A stretch of 64,000 bases of DNA from Lacihabitans soyangensis (GTDB taxonomy: Bacteria; Bacteroidota; Bacteroidia; Cytophagales; Spirosomataceae). The notes below the pieces were generated by a model. It was not told where the DNA came from and did no database searches. It saw only the letters and a program-made list of their open reading frames with translations. Where the stretch lies: the NCBI RefSeq assembly GCF_024343775.1, contig NZ_RJUF01000008.1, forward strand, positions 1 to 64,000, written 5' to 3'. The first letter of the stretch is position 1. Each line of letters starts with the position of its first letter. Made by a program: the position numbers and the translations under genes. Positions 35,461 to 44,376 of this stretch are shown here, one piece after another.

Positions 35461-35514
35461 AAAAATCAAAAACACCCACTCAGTAATTTTTTAAGAAAAA
35501 TTATAAATGGGTGT
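35461..35514 (-). terminator. Terminator after the DUF2520 gene
   Basis: ACACCCA pairs with TGGGTGT around an inner TAATTTTT/AAAAATTA stem; the minus-strand 3' side runs into TTTTTGATTTTT. It closes the transcript of the DUF2520 gene. Confidence 0.6.
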
Positions 35515-35550
35515 CCGAAAAAAATAATTAGAATTTTGATTCTTGAAAAA

Positions 35551-36345
35551 TCAGGCGTGCCAATCTTGAATACTGTTAGAAACGGCTTTGTAAACCTTGG
35601 CAAGGTCTTCGTCGTCGGCCAAATATGCCAATTGATTTTTGAGAACAGTGTCGTCTCTTCTTATGGCCGGTCCGGTTTGTACATCAGCAGGATGATTGGC
35701 CGCCATGGCTTTTTTGAAAGTTTCGGTTATGAGTGGCCTGAGGAGTTCAAAATCTAAATCTTCGGCCTCTAGAATTTCCTTTGATAGTGCCCAAAGGTGA
35801 TTGGTAAAGTTGCAAGAAAACACAGCCCCTAGATGTAAAACCGCTCGCTCGGAGGAATTTAAAAGGTAAATTTCTTTTGATATGATTTTACCAAGTTCCA
35901 CCAACTTTTTTTGTGTCTCTTCATTTTCGGCTTCGATACATATCGGTATTTCTTCAAAACTGACATTTTTGCCTTTTGAGAAAGTCATAATGGGATAAAA
36001 AACGCCTGCATTCACTTTCAAATCATGATATATTTCGAGGGTTTTCACAATAACCTCCATGGGTCTAGAGCCAGAAGTATGGACCAAGATGGCGTTTTCG
36101 GGTAAAATTATTTTAGAACAGACTTCTTCGATAGCGTCGTCACTAACACAAATAAAAAACACCTCAGATTCACTTTCTGAAAAATCGAGCTCGTCTGTAG
36201 CCTGGGTGTCGTATAAATCATCTGCCAATAGAATGGCTTTGCTTATTTCACGGCCGTATATTTCGTTTACTTTGATTTCTTGTTTTTCGAAAACTCTGGC
36301 TAGATGCCAAGCAATATTGCCTGTACCTATGATAGAAATATTCAT
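35551..36345 (-). CDS. Rossmann-fold / DUF2520 protein
   Basis: A 264-residue protein from the ATG at 36345 (MNISIIGTGNIAWHLA), with the GxGxxA dinucleotide-binding motif at the very N-terminus; an ATG three codons earlier is possible. The middle has VFFICVSDDAIEEV and LVHTSGSRPMEV, and the C-terminal half is the helical DUF2520 domain (LHLGAVFSCNFTNHLWAL). It resembles NADP-dependent ketopantoate or F420-type reductases, but its substrate is unknown. It follows waaA in a minus-strand run, 55 bases downstream. Confidence 0.88.
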   Translation of the reverse strand: MNISIIGTGNIAWHLARVFEKQEIKVNEIYGREISKAILLADDLYDTQATDELDFSESESEVFFICVSDDAIEEVCSKIILPENAILVHTSGSRPMEVIVKTLEIYHDLKVNAGVFYPIMTFSKGKNVSFEEIPICIEAENEETQKKLVELGKIISKEIYLLNSSERAVLHLGAVFSCNFTNHLWALSKEILEAEDLDFELLRPLITETFKKAMAANHPADVQTGPAIRRDDTVLKNQLAYLADDEDLAKVYKAVSNSIQDWHA

Positions 36346-36400
36346 TAGGGTCATAGTTTAAACCCCCAAAATACACACAAATTCAGAAATACCCAACCTT

Positions 36401-37657
36401 TCAGATTTTTGCTAAGAATTTTATAATGGTATACGTAGCTCCTGACTGAGATTTTACAAAATCTTTGGATGCCTTTTTTACACTTTTAAGTTTTTCTAAA
36501 TCTAAACCTTCAAATATTTCTACGAACTCACTTAAATCTTTAATCGGGGAGGCCACTTTACTGTCTATCAAACCTTTGGCTTCTTCAAATTTGTGATAAC
36601 GCCTATCCCCAAAAAATATAGGAACCCCAAAAACCGCCGCTTCCAAAATATTATGCAGCCCTTTTCCGAAACTTCCACCCACAAAAGCAAAGTGTGCATA
36701 CTGATACAAGGACGACAGAAGCCCTATGCTATCGATAATTAAAACCTGAGCCTCAGGAAGTTTTTTGTCTTTAAAGTCTGAGTATTTAATGGCACTAAGC
36801 TCTTTAGCCCAAGTTTTTATTTGTGTTTCATGCAACTCATGAGGGGCAATAATAAATTTTATCTGAGGATGACTTAAAGCAAAAGGAATCAGCACTTGCA
36901 TGTCCTCTGGCCATGCACTGCCTACCACAAAGACGGGGTCGTGTTTGACAAAATCTGCCATTCCCGCTATGGGCTGAATTTTGGCCAAATTATCCAGAAC
37001 CCTATCAAATCTTGTATCCCCAGCCACCGTATAACTTTGATAATCAATAGTTTCCAACAAACCAGCGGTTGCCGTATTTTGCACAAAAAGATGTTCGAAC
37101 GAAAACAACAATTCTTTAAAATAACCGCCCCAAGGCTTAAAAAAAGCTTGACCTTCTCTTAAAATGACCGATATTCCGATAAGTTTTGTGTCGTTTGATC
37201 GAAGTGCTTTTATGGTATTGGGCCAGAATTCGTATTTGACAAAGACGGCGATTTTAGGATTCACCATTTTCACAAAATGTTCTGCCTTTGACTTGGTATC
37301 GATCGGCAAATAACAAATAAAGTCAGCCAAAGGATAGTTTTTGCGTATCTCGTAGCCCGAAGGAGAAAAGAAAGTTAGAAGAATACTAACATTTGGATTT
37401 TGACTTCTAAATGCCTCCAAAACAGGTCTACCCTGCTCAAACTCTCCCAAAGAAGCACAATGAAACCAAATAATTTCCCTGTCTGGATTTTGCTCTCGCC
37501 AAGTTTTTATATTTGCTAAAATTGCCGGAATTTGTTTTTGTCCCTCCACAAACAATTTTGCTTTTGGACCAAAAAACTGTACAAAATAGATAAGCTTATC
37601 CACCAAAAAGATAAATAAATTATACCCGAAACCTACCAGTGTATCAAAAACTTTCAA
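36401..37657 (-). CDS. waaA: Kdo transferase WaaA
   Basis: A 418-residue transferase that adds Kdo to lipid A precursors in LPS synthesis at the inner membrane. It has an N-terminal hydrophobic anchor, the catalytic block CASLGEFEQG (Glu72 is the likely base), YEFWPN and the C-terminal nucleotide-binding VGGSFGKGLHNILEAAVFG with FGDRRYHKFEEA. Length and order fit GT30 enzymes. It lies between the TRIC-like gene and DUF2520 in one minus-strand run. Confidence 0.95.
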   Translation of the reverse strand: MKVFDTLVGFGYNLFIFLVDKLIYFVQFFGPKAKLFVEGQKQIPAILANIKTWREQNPDREIIWFHCASLGEFEQGRPVLEAFRSQNPNVSILLTFFSPSGYEIRKNYPLADFICYLPIDTKSKAEHFVKMVNPKIAVFVKYEFWPNTIKALRSNDTKLIGISVILREGQAFFKPWGGYFKELLFSFEHLFVQNTATAGLLETIDYQSYTVAGDTRFDRVLDNLAKIQPIAGMADFVKHDPVFVVGSAWPEDMQVLIPFALSHPQIKFIIAPHELHETQIKTWAKELSAIKYSDFKDKKLPEAQVLIIDSIGLLSSLYQYAHFAFVGGSFGKGLHNILEAAVFGVPIFFGDRRYHKFEEAKGLIDSKVASPIKDLSEFVEIFEGLDLEKLKSVKKASKDFVKSQSGATYTIIKFLAKI

Positions 37658-37685
37658 GAAGTATAATGTTTAAGTTTTGTCAAAA

Positions 37686-38291
37686 TTAACTTTTGATATT
37701 CGGTAAAGAAATATTCATTCTGATAGCCAAAAATCTTATCAAGACTATAACAAAGAACACCAAAATCTCTTTATAGTCTTTCAAAAAATTGAAATTTTCT
37801 AATAAAAAATAAAGGAAACCACCTAATATGCAAGCAGTTGCATAAATTTCTTTTCTGAAAAGTGTCGGTATTTCGTTCAAAATAATATCTCGAATCACAC
37901 CGCCGAAACAGGCAGTAATGGTTCCTAAAATTATACAAGAAGGCCAACTAAGCCCAGCTCCTACCCCTACTTCGATACCCTTAATAGTAAAAAAACCTAA
38001 ACCTAGGGTGTCAAAGAAAACCAAGGTTTTATCGAGTTTATTGATTTTATTTTTAAAAATGACCGTTAAAACAGAAACGCTGACAATCAAAACGACGATT
38101 TTGGTGTCCAGAAGCCATTTTACGGGAAATTGTCCCAAAAGAATATCTCGAAGAGTACCTCCTCCCAATGAAGTCACAAAGGCTATCACCGCCACACCAA
38201 AAATATCCAGGTTTTTCCGAATACCCGCTAAAGCACCAGATGCCGCAAAAGCGATGGTTCCGCCTATGGTTATGAAGGAGAAAATTTCCAA
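37686..38291 (-). CDS. TRIC/UPF0126-family membrane channel
   Basis: A 201-residue membrane protein with about seven hydrophobic segments and the two internal repeats of the UPF0126 family: GGGTLRDILLG in the first and GGVIRDIILNEIP in the second. Prokaryotic TRIC proteins are trimeric cation channels; transport of glycine or other ions has been suggested for relatives. It is first in the minus-strand run with waaA, 28 bases upstream of it. Confidence 0.9.
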   Translation of the reverse strand: MEIFSFITIGGTIAFAASGALAGIRKNLDIFGVAVIAFVTSLGGGTLRDILLGQFPVKWLLDTKIVVLIVSVSVLTVIFKNKINKLDKTLVFFDTLGLGFFTIKGIEVGVGAGLSWPSCIILGTITACFGGVIRDIILNEIPTLFRKEIYATACILGGFLYFLLENFNFLKDYKEILVFFVIVLIRFLAIRMNISLPNIKS

Positions 38292-38403
38292 TGACTGCCT
38301 AATTAATTCACAAAATTAGGATAGTATTTTGAATAGATAAGGCAGAATGCCATAAATATGCTTTTTTGAGCAATTTGCATTCTCTCCTTAAAAGTAATTT
38401 TCG

Positions 38404-38411
38404 TATCTTTG
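38404..38411 (+). promoter_or_regulatory. Candidate -7 element for ileS
   Basis: TATCTTTG followed by CA is a strong match to the Bacteroidota -7 box, about 40 bases before the ATG at 38451. The same TATCTTTGCACC occurs before tRNA-Asp. Confidence 0.6.
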
Positions 38412-38450
38412 CACCCAATTTTTTAAACAGTAAAGTACAATTTTTAGGTG

Positions 38451-41400
38451 ATGAGATATCCAGAGTACAAGGCGGTTAATTATGCAGAAATAGCTGACGA
38501 GATATTAGATTTTTGGAAAGAAAACGAAATTTTCGAAAAATCTATTGAGGTGAGAGAAGGGCATCCGGCGTTCAATTTTTACGAAGGACCACCATCTGCC
38601 AACGGCACGCCGGGTATTCACCACGTAATGGCCCGTACCATCAAGGATATTTTTTGTAGATATAAAACCCTCCGTGGCTTCCAAGTAAAGCGTAAAGGAG
38701 GCTGGGATACGCATGGTTTACCTGTAGAATTACAAGTTGAGAAAGAACTAGGTATCACCAAAGACGATATTGGCAAGAAAATATCCGTAGCCGAATACAA
38801 CCAAAAATGCCGTGAAGCAGTCATGCGATTCACTGACATTTGGCAAGACATGACCGACAAAATGGGCTACTGGGTGGACATGGAAGACCCTTACATCACT
38901 TATAAAAATGATTACATCGAGTCCATCTGGCATTTGCTTAAGAAGCTTTACGACAAAGGTTTACTTTACAAAGGCTATACCATTCAGCCATATTCGCCAG
39001 CTGCTGGAACAGGCTTAAGTTCGCACGAACTCAACCAACCAGGCTGTTACAGAGATGTCAAAGACACTTCTTTGACTGCACAGTTTAAAGTTACAAAGAA
39101 CGCCAAATCTGAGTTTCTTTTTGAGGCTGCAAACAACGGAGAAGTTTATATTTTGGCTTGGACCACTACCCCTTGGACATTGCCATCCAATTCCGCTTTG
39201 ACGATTGGCAAAAATATTGAATATGCACTGGTTAAGACTTTTAACCCCTACACATTTTTGCCAGTAAACGTAGTATTGGCAAAAGACCTGGTAGGGAAAT
39301 ATTTTTCGGATAAAGGCAAAGATGGTGATTTTGCTGGATTTGAGAATTCAGACAAAAAGACTTTCCCTTGGGAGATATTGAGCACTTTTAAAGGATCAGA
39401 AATTGATGGCGTAGAATATGAGCAACTGATGCCCTATGTACAGCCTAAGAGCTCAGCTTTTAGAGTAATCATTGGTGACTTCGTGACTACCGAAGACGGT
39501 ACTGGTGTGGTTCATACCGCACCTACTTTTGGTGCCGACGACTTTAGGGTGGCTCAGCAGCACGGCATTCCTGCCATAATGGTTTTGGATGAAAGTGGAA
39601 AAGAAATGCCTTTGGTGGACCGAAAGGGAAGATTTGTGGCCGAAGTAACCGACTTTGCTTTGGAATATGTAAAAGAAGCATACTACACCGAGCAAGAATT
39701 AGAAGCAGAAAAAGTAAAACAGAATAGAGATAAATATCTTTCGGTAGACGAAAGAATAGCGATAAAGTTAAAAACCGAAAACAAAGCTTTCAACGTTCAA
39801 AAGTTCGATCACCCTTATCCACATTGTTGGAGAACAGACAAACCAGTTCTATACTATCCGCTTGATTCTTGGTTTATAAGAACAACAGCCGCAAAGGAAA
39901 AGTTAGTAGAACTTAACAAAACCATCAACTGGCAACCAGAAAGTACTGGCTCGGGTAGGTTTGGCAATTGGCTAGAAAACTTGGTGGATTGGAATCTTTC
40001 AAGATCGAGATACTGGGGAACGCCTTTGCCTATTTGGAGAAGCGAAGATGACGAGGAAGTATGCATAGGTTCAGTAAAAGAACTGCTGGACAGCGTGGAA
40101 ATGGCTAACTCGTCAGGTAAATTATCGGCGGAGCAGTTGGAGAAGAATAAGGCGTTTTTGGCAAATCTAGATACGGATAAATTCGACCTCCATCGCCCGT
40201 ACGTTGATGAAATATATTTGGTTTCAACCTCGGGCAAAGTAATGGTTCGTGAAGCTGACCTCATAGATGTTTGGTTTGACTCTGGGGCCATGCCTTACGC
40301 TCAATGGCATTATCCATTTAGCCAACAAACCCCCGAAGGGGGCTCAAATACTAAAACTCCCACTGGGGGCTTGGGCACTACTTTCCCTGCCGACTTTATC
40401 TCTGAAGGTGTAGACCAAACACGCGGTTGGTTTTTTACACTTCATGCCATAGCAGGAATGCTTTTTGATTCTGTAGCCTTCAAAAACGTAGTTTCTACGG
40501 GATTGGTTTTGGACAAAAACGGCAATAAAATGTCGAAAAGATTGGGTAACTCAGTAGACCCTTTTGATACTCTTAAAAAATTCGGAGCCGACCCAACGCG
40601 TTGGTACATGATTACCAATGCCGAACCTTGGGACAACCTCAAATTCAATTCTGACGGTATTCAGGAAGTTCAAAGGAAATTTTTTGGCACCCTGACCAAT
40701 ACCTACAATTTCTTTGCACTGTATGCCAATCTGGACAACTACCAACTGGAGCAGTTCGACAGAGTACCGAAAGAAAAACTTACGGAACTAGACAGATGGA
40801 TAATATCGAAAGTGTACACACTTGTAAAAGAGGTGGGAGAAGAATTTGACGCCTACAACCCAACTAAAGCCGGTAGATTGATACAAGATTTTGTTTGTGA
40901 TGATTTGTCAAATTGGTATGTAAGACTCAATAGAAGACGTTTTTGGCAGGGTGAAATGACCGAAGACAAGCGTGCGGCTTACCAAACTCTGCAGCACTGC
41001 TTGGCTGCCGTAGCACAATTGATGTCGCCAATAGCTCCTTTCTATGCCGATTGGTTGTATAAGAACCTTACAGATCAAGTCAGACAAGAATCAATTGAAA
41101 AAAATACGCCATTCAGACACGAATCGGTGCATTTTTCAGAATGGCATACCTACGATGAATTTTGGGTAGATTCTGAACTGGAAGAAGCAATGACTTTGGC
41201 CCAAAACATCTGTTCAATGGTGCATGCCTTGAGAAAGAAAAGTAGCTTGAAAGTTCGTCAGCCATTACAAAAAATACTCATTCCGGCTACCTCGGCAAAA
41301 GTGAAGGCCCAAATTGAACACATTACCTCTATCATACTTTCGGAGGTAAATGTAAAAAGTGTGGAGTTTTTGGATGATGAAAGTGGTATTTTAAAGAAAA

Positions 41401-41909
41401 AAGTAAAGGCCAATTTCAAATCATTAGGACCAAAGTTTGGCAAAGATATGAAGGCAGTGGCCGATACCATTCAAAACATGAATGCCGATGAGCTTAAATC
41501 GCTTGAAAAGACTGGCAATATCAACCTCAACGGATTCGAACTTGCATTGAGTGATGTTGAAATACTCACTGAAGACATTCCAGGCTGGCTTGTAGCCGTA
41601 GAAGGCGGTATAACGGTAGCTTTAGACATCAACCTCAGCGAAGAGCTTAAGCAAGAAGGCATTGCCAGAGATTTTGTCAACAGAATCCAGAACCTAAGAA
41701 AAGAAAGTGGTTTTGAGGTAACCGATAAAATCGCAATTCAATTAGAAAATACGAACAAGGAAGTATCGACAGCGGTAAATAATTTCAAATCTTATATTTC
41801 TACTGAAGTACAAGCCTTAGAATTAGAAATTACTAATGCAGTTTCGGATGCTGTGGAGGTAGAAATGGACGAAATAAAACTAAAAGTAAAAATAGTTGTA
41901 AAAAAGTAA
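38451..41909 (+). CDS. ileS: Isoleucyl-tRNA synthetase
   Basis: An 1152-residue class I synthetase, of the longer type. The HIGH-type motif is GTPGIHHVMA near residues 50-60 and KMSKR is at about 693-697. The editing domain (TTTPWTLPSNSALT) and anticodon-binding region are in order. It loads isoleucine onto tRNA-Ile. The start is ATG 38451; a GTG three bases before is less likely. An odd segment near residue 625-642 (QQTPEGGSNTKTPTGGLG) is encoded by a G/C-rich palindromic repeat and precedes FPADFISEG; it looks like an in-frame insertion. Confidence 0.97.
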   Translation: MRYPEYKAVNYAEIADEILDFWKENEIFEKSIEVREGHPAFNFYEGPPSANGTPGIHHVMARTIKDIFCRYKTLRGFQVKRKGGWDTHGLPVELQVEKELGITKDDIGKKISVAEYNQKCREAVMRFTDIWQDMTDKMGYWVDMEDPYITYKNDYIESIWHLLKKLYDKGLLYKGYTIQPYSPAAGTGLSSHELNQPGCYRDVKDTSLTAQFKVTKNAKSEFLFEAANNGEVYILAWTTTPWTLPSNSALTIGKNIEYALVKTFNPYTFLPVNVVLAKDLVGKYFSDKGKDGDFAGFENSDKKTFPWEILSTFKGSEIDGVEYEQLMPYVQPKSSAFRVIIGDFVTTEDGTGVVHTAPTFGADDFRVAQQHGIPAIMVLDESGKEMPLVDRKGRFVAEVTDFALEYVKEAYYTEQELEAEKVKQNRDKYLSVDERIAIKLKTENKAFNVQKFDHPYPHCWRTDKPVLYYPLDSWFIRTTAAKEKLVELNKTINWQPESTGSGRFGNWLENLVDWNLSRSRYWGTPLPIWRSEDDEEVCIGSVKELLDSVEMANSSGKLSAEQLEKNKAFLANLDTDKFDLHRPYVDEIYLVSTSGKVMVREADLIDVWFDSGAMPYAQWHYPFSQQTPEGGSNTKTPTGGLGTTFPADFISEGVDQTRGWFFTLHAIAGMLFDSVAFKNVVSTGLVLDKNGNKMSKRLGNSVDPFDTLKKFGADPTRWYMITNAEPWDNLKFNSDGIQEVQRKFFGTLTNTYNFFALYANLDNYQLEQFDRVPKEKLTELDRWIISKVYTLVKEVGEEFDAYNPTKAGRLIQDFVCDDLSNWYVRLNRRRFWQGEMTEDKRAAYQTLQHCLAAVAQLMSPIAPFYADWLYKNLTDQVRQESIEKNTPFRHESVHFSEWHTYDEFWVDSELEEAMTLAQNICSMVHALRKKSSLKVRQPLQKILIPATSAKVKAQIEHITSIILSEVNVKSVEFLDDESGILKKKVKANFKSLGPKFGKDMKAVADTIQNMNADELKSLEKTGNINLNGFELALSDVEILTEDIPGWLVAVEGGITVALDINLSEELKQEGIARDFVNRIQNLRKESGFEVTDKIAIQLENTNKEVSTAVNNFKSYISTEVQALELEITNAVSDAVEVEMDEIKLKVKIVVKK
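40325..40376 (+). repeat. Palindromic repeat inserted in frame inside ileS
   Basis: The stretch holds CCCCCGAAGGGGG and then CTCCCACTGGGGGC about 15 bases later, both G/C palindromes unlike the A/T-rich surroundings, and codes for PEGG...TPTGGLG. It looks like a REP-type element carried inside a coding region without breaking it. Confidence 0.7.
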
Positions 41910-41914
41910 AAACC

Positions 41915-42007
41915 TAAGGGCTTAATTTTAAATAGCTTAGAAAATACTTTAGAAAAATCCATAATTTTTTTTCGCAAAGAGTATTGACAATAAAAATTAA
42001 GCCCTTA
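41915..42007. repeat. 15-bp perfect inverted repeat between ileS and tRNA-Asp
   Basis: TAAGGGCTTAATTTT (41915-41929) has its exact reverse complement AAAATTAAGCCCTTA at 41993-42007, 63 bases away. The right arm lies in the spacer of the tRNA promoter and reaches the first bases of its -7 box. It could terminate ileS message or couple the two transcripts. Confidence 0.7.
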
Positions 42008-42013
42008 TCTTTG
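41984..42013 (+). promoter_or_regulatory. tRNA-Asp promoter (TTG-N19-TATCTTTG)
   Basis: TTG at 41984-41986, exactly 19 bases of spacer, then TATCTTTG at 42006-42013: the full Bacteroidota housekeeping promoter. Transcription should start about 6-8 bases further on, some 18 bases before the tRNA. Confidence 0.85.
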
Positions 42014-42038
42014 CACCACGTTTAAGAGAAACGCAAAC

Positions 42039-42112
42039 GGTTTGGTAGTTCAGCTGGTTAGAATACCTGCCTGTCACGCAGGGGGTCGCGGGTTCGAGTC
42101 CCGTCCAGACCG
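42039..42112 (+). tRNA. tRNA-Asp (GTC)
   Basis: A 74-base cloverleaf: acceptor GGTTTGG with CCAGACC (one G-U pair), D arm GTTC...GAAT, anticodon stem CCTGC/GCAGG around loop CTGTCAC with anticodon GTC, and T arm GCGGG-TTCGAGT-CCCGT. Discriminator is G and CCA is not fully encoded (CAA follows). An integrase gene starts 178 bases downstream, so this tRNA is the likely attachment locus. Confidence 0.97.
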
Positions 42113-42113
42113 C

Positions 42114-42147
42114 AAAAAGCACTCATTTTGAGTGCTTTTTTTGTTTT
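42114..42147 (+). terminator. Terminator after tRNA-Asp
   Basis: AAAAAGCACTCA and TGAGTGCTTTTT form a 12-bp stem with a 3-base loop, followed by a T-rich run. It directly follows the tRNA and may overlap the integration site. Confidence 0.85.
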
Positions 42148-42199
42148 TAAGCCGTTTTTGCTACGTTTCCCGACCCTTCTCTTAGTATGTTTTACCATA

Positions 42200-42231
42200 T
42201 GTTACCATAATTTTTGTTACTGGTTTGTTAC
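42200..42231. promoter_or_regulatory. Candidate integrase arm sites (TGTTAC x3)
   Basis: TGTTAC occurs at 42200, 42215 and 42226 in the short gap between the tRNA terminator and the integrase gene, spaced 15 and 11 bases. Such clustered short direct repeats near an attachment site fit arm-type binding by the recombinase. The role is inferred. Confidence 0.4.
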
Positions 42232-42256
42232 TCACTTTAATTGGCTTTTGTTTCCA

Positions 42257-42264
42257 TAGGTTTG
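42257..42264 (+). promoter_or_regulatory. Candidate -7 element for the integrase
   Basis: TAGGTTTG matches TAnnTTTG, 27 bases before the ATG at 42291. There is no TTG at 19 bases. Confidence 0.4.
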
Positions 42265-42290
42265 TTATTTAAAACAATAATATTTGGAAT

Positions 42291-43502
42291 ATGAAAGTTA
42301 ATTATGATATCGTCTTTGACATTAAGAAGGAAATTAGTACCAAGAAAAAAGAAAAAGGTCTAGTTCAAATTAGAGCATACTACAATGGCTCCAGGAAATA
42401 CTTCACAACAAGATTATATCTTAAAGAAAATGAATGGGACTTTAAAAAAAATCAACCTAAAGACCCAGTTCAAGCAAGGTCTATTCGAAAACTAATTGAC
42501 AAATTAGAAGATTTTGAAACTCAATACAGACTGCAAAATGATAGCTTCCACTTATCAAATTTTGATATATATTTAAAACCAAAGAAAAAAGAACCTGAGA
42601 TTATTAAAATTTCCTTTTCCGAGTTTTTTAAAATGCAACTAACCAAAGAGTCTCAACTAAAAAGAGTAACATTGGTTAACCAAATTAATACGTTGAAAAA
42701 GCTGACAGAATTCAAAAAAGTAATTCAATTTGAGGATTTGAACTACCAACTAATTCAGGATTTTGAGATTTTCCTTCGTCAAAAGAAAAACCTAAGAACA
42801 AATACAATAGAAAAATATCATAGGCAAGTTCGGAAATATATCAACCTAGCTATAAAGCAAGACCTATTTCCTGAAAATAAGAATCCATACAAAAATTATA
42901 AACTTACCATAGAAGAAACTGATACCATTTTTTTGCTTCCCGAAGAAAGACAAAGAGTCGAAAATCTAATATTTGAGGAACCTATTCGTAATTATAAAGA
43001 TCTCGAAATGGCAAGAGACATGTTTTTATTTGGATGCTATACAGGACTCAGGTATTCAGATTGTTTTGCACTTACTGCAGACAATTTCAATGAAACTGAA
43101 AATGGTTTAATTCTTAAATTCAGAGCGAATAAAACTAATAAAATTGGGTCAAGACCGCTGTATTTACTATTTGATGGCAAACCTGAAAAAATTATTAAGA
43201 AATATTTACCAAAAACTGGCAATCAAAAGCTATTCAAAGGCATGAATAACCCAAAAGTGAACAGAAGCCTGAAAGTAATTGCTGAAATGGCAAATGTTCA
43301 TAGAGGTTTGTATTTTAAGGCTTCTAGAGATACCTTTGGTACAACGTTATATATGCTATCCGGTGACGATAAACTAGTGCAAAAGCAATTACAGCACAGC
43401 AAAAGGGACCAGACGGACAAATATGTTCACTTAGTAGAACAAATTCAAAATGAAGGATTACAAAAAATATTTAAATCCATCGGAAAAGGTACCGATGATT
43501 GA
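42291..43502 (+). CDS. Tyrosine recombinase / integrase
   Basis: A 403-residue site-specific recombinase. An N-terminal arm-binding region, a SAM-like core-binding region (about 105-210, LRTNTIEKYHRQVRKYINLA) and the catalytic domain follow in order. The catalytic residues are Arg254 (YTGLRYSD), Lys343 and Arg346 (KASR, the box II His is Lys here), His369 (LQHS) and the nucleophile Tyr378 (DKYVHL). It should integrate and excise the island at the neighbouring tRNA-Asp locus. Its last codons overlap the start of the next gene (ATGATTGA). Confidence 0.93.
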   Translation: MKVNYDIVFDIKKEISTKKKEKGLVQIRAYYNGSRKYFTTRLYLKENEWDFKKNQPKDPVQARSIRKLIDKLEDFETQYRLQNDSFHLSNFDIYLKPKKKEPEIIKISFSEFFKMQLTKESQLKRVTLVNQINTLKKLTEFKKVIQFEDLNYQLIQDFEIFLRQKKNLRTNTIEKYHRQVRKYINLAIKQDLFPENKNPYKNYKLTIEETDTIFLLPEERQRVENLIFEEPIRNYKDLEMARDMFLFGCYTGLRYSDCFALTADNFNETENGLILKFRANKTNKIGSRPLYLLFDGKPEKIIKKYLPKTGNQKLFKGMNNPKVNRSLKVIAEMANVHRGLYFKASRDTFGTTLYMLSGDDKLVQKQLQHSKRDQTDKYVHLVEQIQNEGLQKIFKSIGKGTDD

Positions 43503-44268
43503 AGTACTAAATGACAATGAATTAGTTGACCTAATTAATAGAACCAAAAAGAAAGTCTCAATAAAACATTACTTGAATACTTATTTGTTTCCAGTAGGTG
43601 ATGACGGAAATGGTAATCAAAGATATCCCGTTTATTACAGAATTATTTTTAACAGACAATCTGTTAAATTAAAAAGTAATACGAATCTAATACTTTCAAA
43701 GATTGAATTCGAGCAGTTAACAGAACAAAATTGGAAATTATTAACCAGAGAGGCACTATTCCTTACCTACTTAATTAACAGAATTTACAACAACGTTTTA
43801 ACAGAAACAAACCGATACTCAGAGCCTTTTCAAATGGGCATTGAAAATTTTGATATTAATCAAATTTTTCACGACTTCAATTTCGGGCAATATGAATTGC
43901 CCTCTGTTGTTAATAGAATATTACTATCAAAAATGGAATTATTTTCCAAGAACAATAACCTAAACGAAATCACTTTTGATTTGCTCTCAACCAACTTTAA
44001 TGCATATCAGCTTTTAACATTCTTAAAATTAGGAAACAATATCTGGGGAAAATTTGAAAAAGAATATAATTCTCTAATTTGGTTTTTTAATATCGAATAT
44101 GCAACTTTCAAATCAGAAAGCACCCTATATGACAGTTTTGGAGCAACTGAGGTAGACCTACTATTTTTAGATTTCTCCAAATCATTTTCTGACAAACAAT
44201 CTTCAAAAGAACATAGTGAGTTTCTTCTAGAGCTTGATGCTCTTATAAGGAGTAATAAAGCTTATTAA
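43495..44268 (+). CDS. Integrase-coupled protein with arm-domain-like N-terminus
   Basis: A protein of 257 residues from the ATG at 43495, whose start is inside the stop region of the integrase; an earlier in-frame ATG at 43450 is also possible. Residues about 20-70 (RYPVYYRIIFNRQSVKLKS) resemble the N-terminal arm-binding domain of Bacteroidota integrases, but no catalytic domain follows. The rest is helical and not recognised. The overlap suggests coupled translation and a helper role in recombination, which is inference. Confidence 0.65.
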   Translation: MIEVLNDNELVDLINRTKKKVSIKHYLNTYLFPVGDDGNGNQRYPVYYRIIFNRQSVKLKSNTNLILSKIEFEQLTEQNWKLLTREALFLTYLINRIYNNVLTETNRYSEPFQMGIENFDINQIFHDFNFGQYELPSVVNRILLSKMELFSKNNNLNEITFDLLSTNFNAYQLLTFLKLGNNIWGKFEKEYNSLIWFFNIEYATFKSESTLYDSFGATEVDLLFLDFSKSFSDKQSSKEHSEFLLELDALIRSNKAY

Positions 44269-44316
44269 ATTCGATCCAGAGTCTAATTTAGCAATTATTT
44301 TTAGCAATACTAAAAT

Positions 44317-44333
44317 GTTGTAACCATTACAAC
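44317..44333. promoter_or_regulatory. Palindromic operator with GTTGTAA half-sites
   Basis: GTTGTAA-CCA-TTACAAC is a perfect 7-bp inverted repeat, 44 bases before the excisionase-like gene. Its half-site is the same as the core of the repeats after the primase gene, so one island protein may bind both. Confidence 0.6.
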
Positions 44334-44376
44334 TTTTTAGTATTACCTTCGCATATCAAATAATAACAAATTTTTT

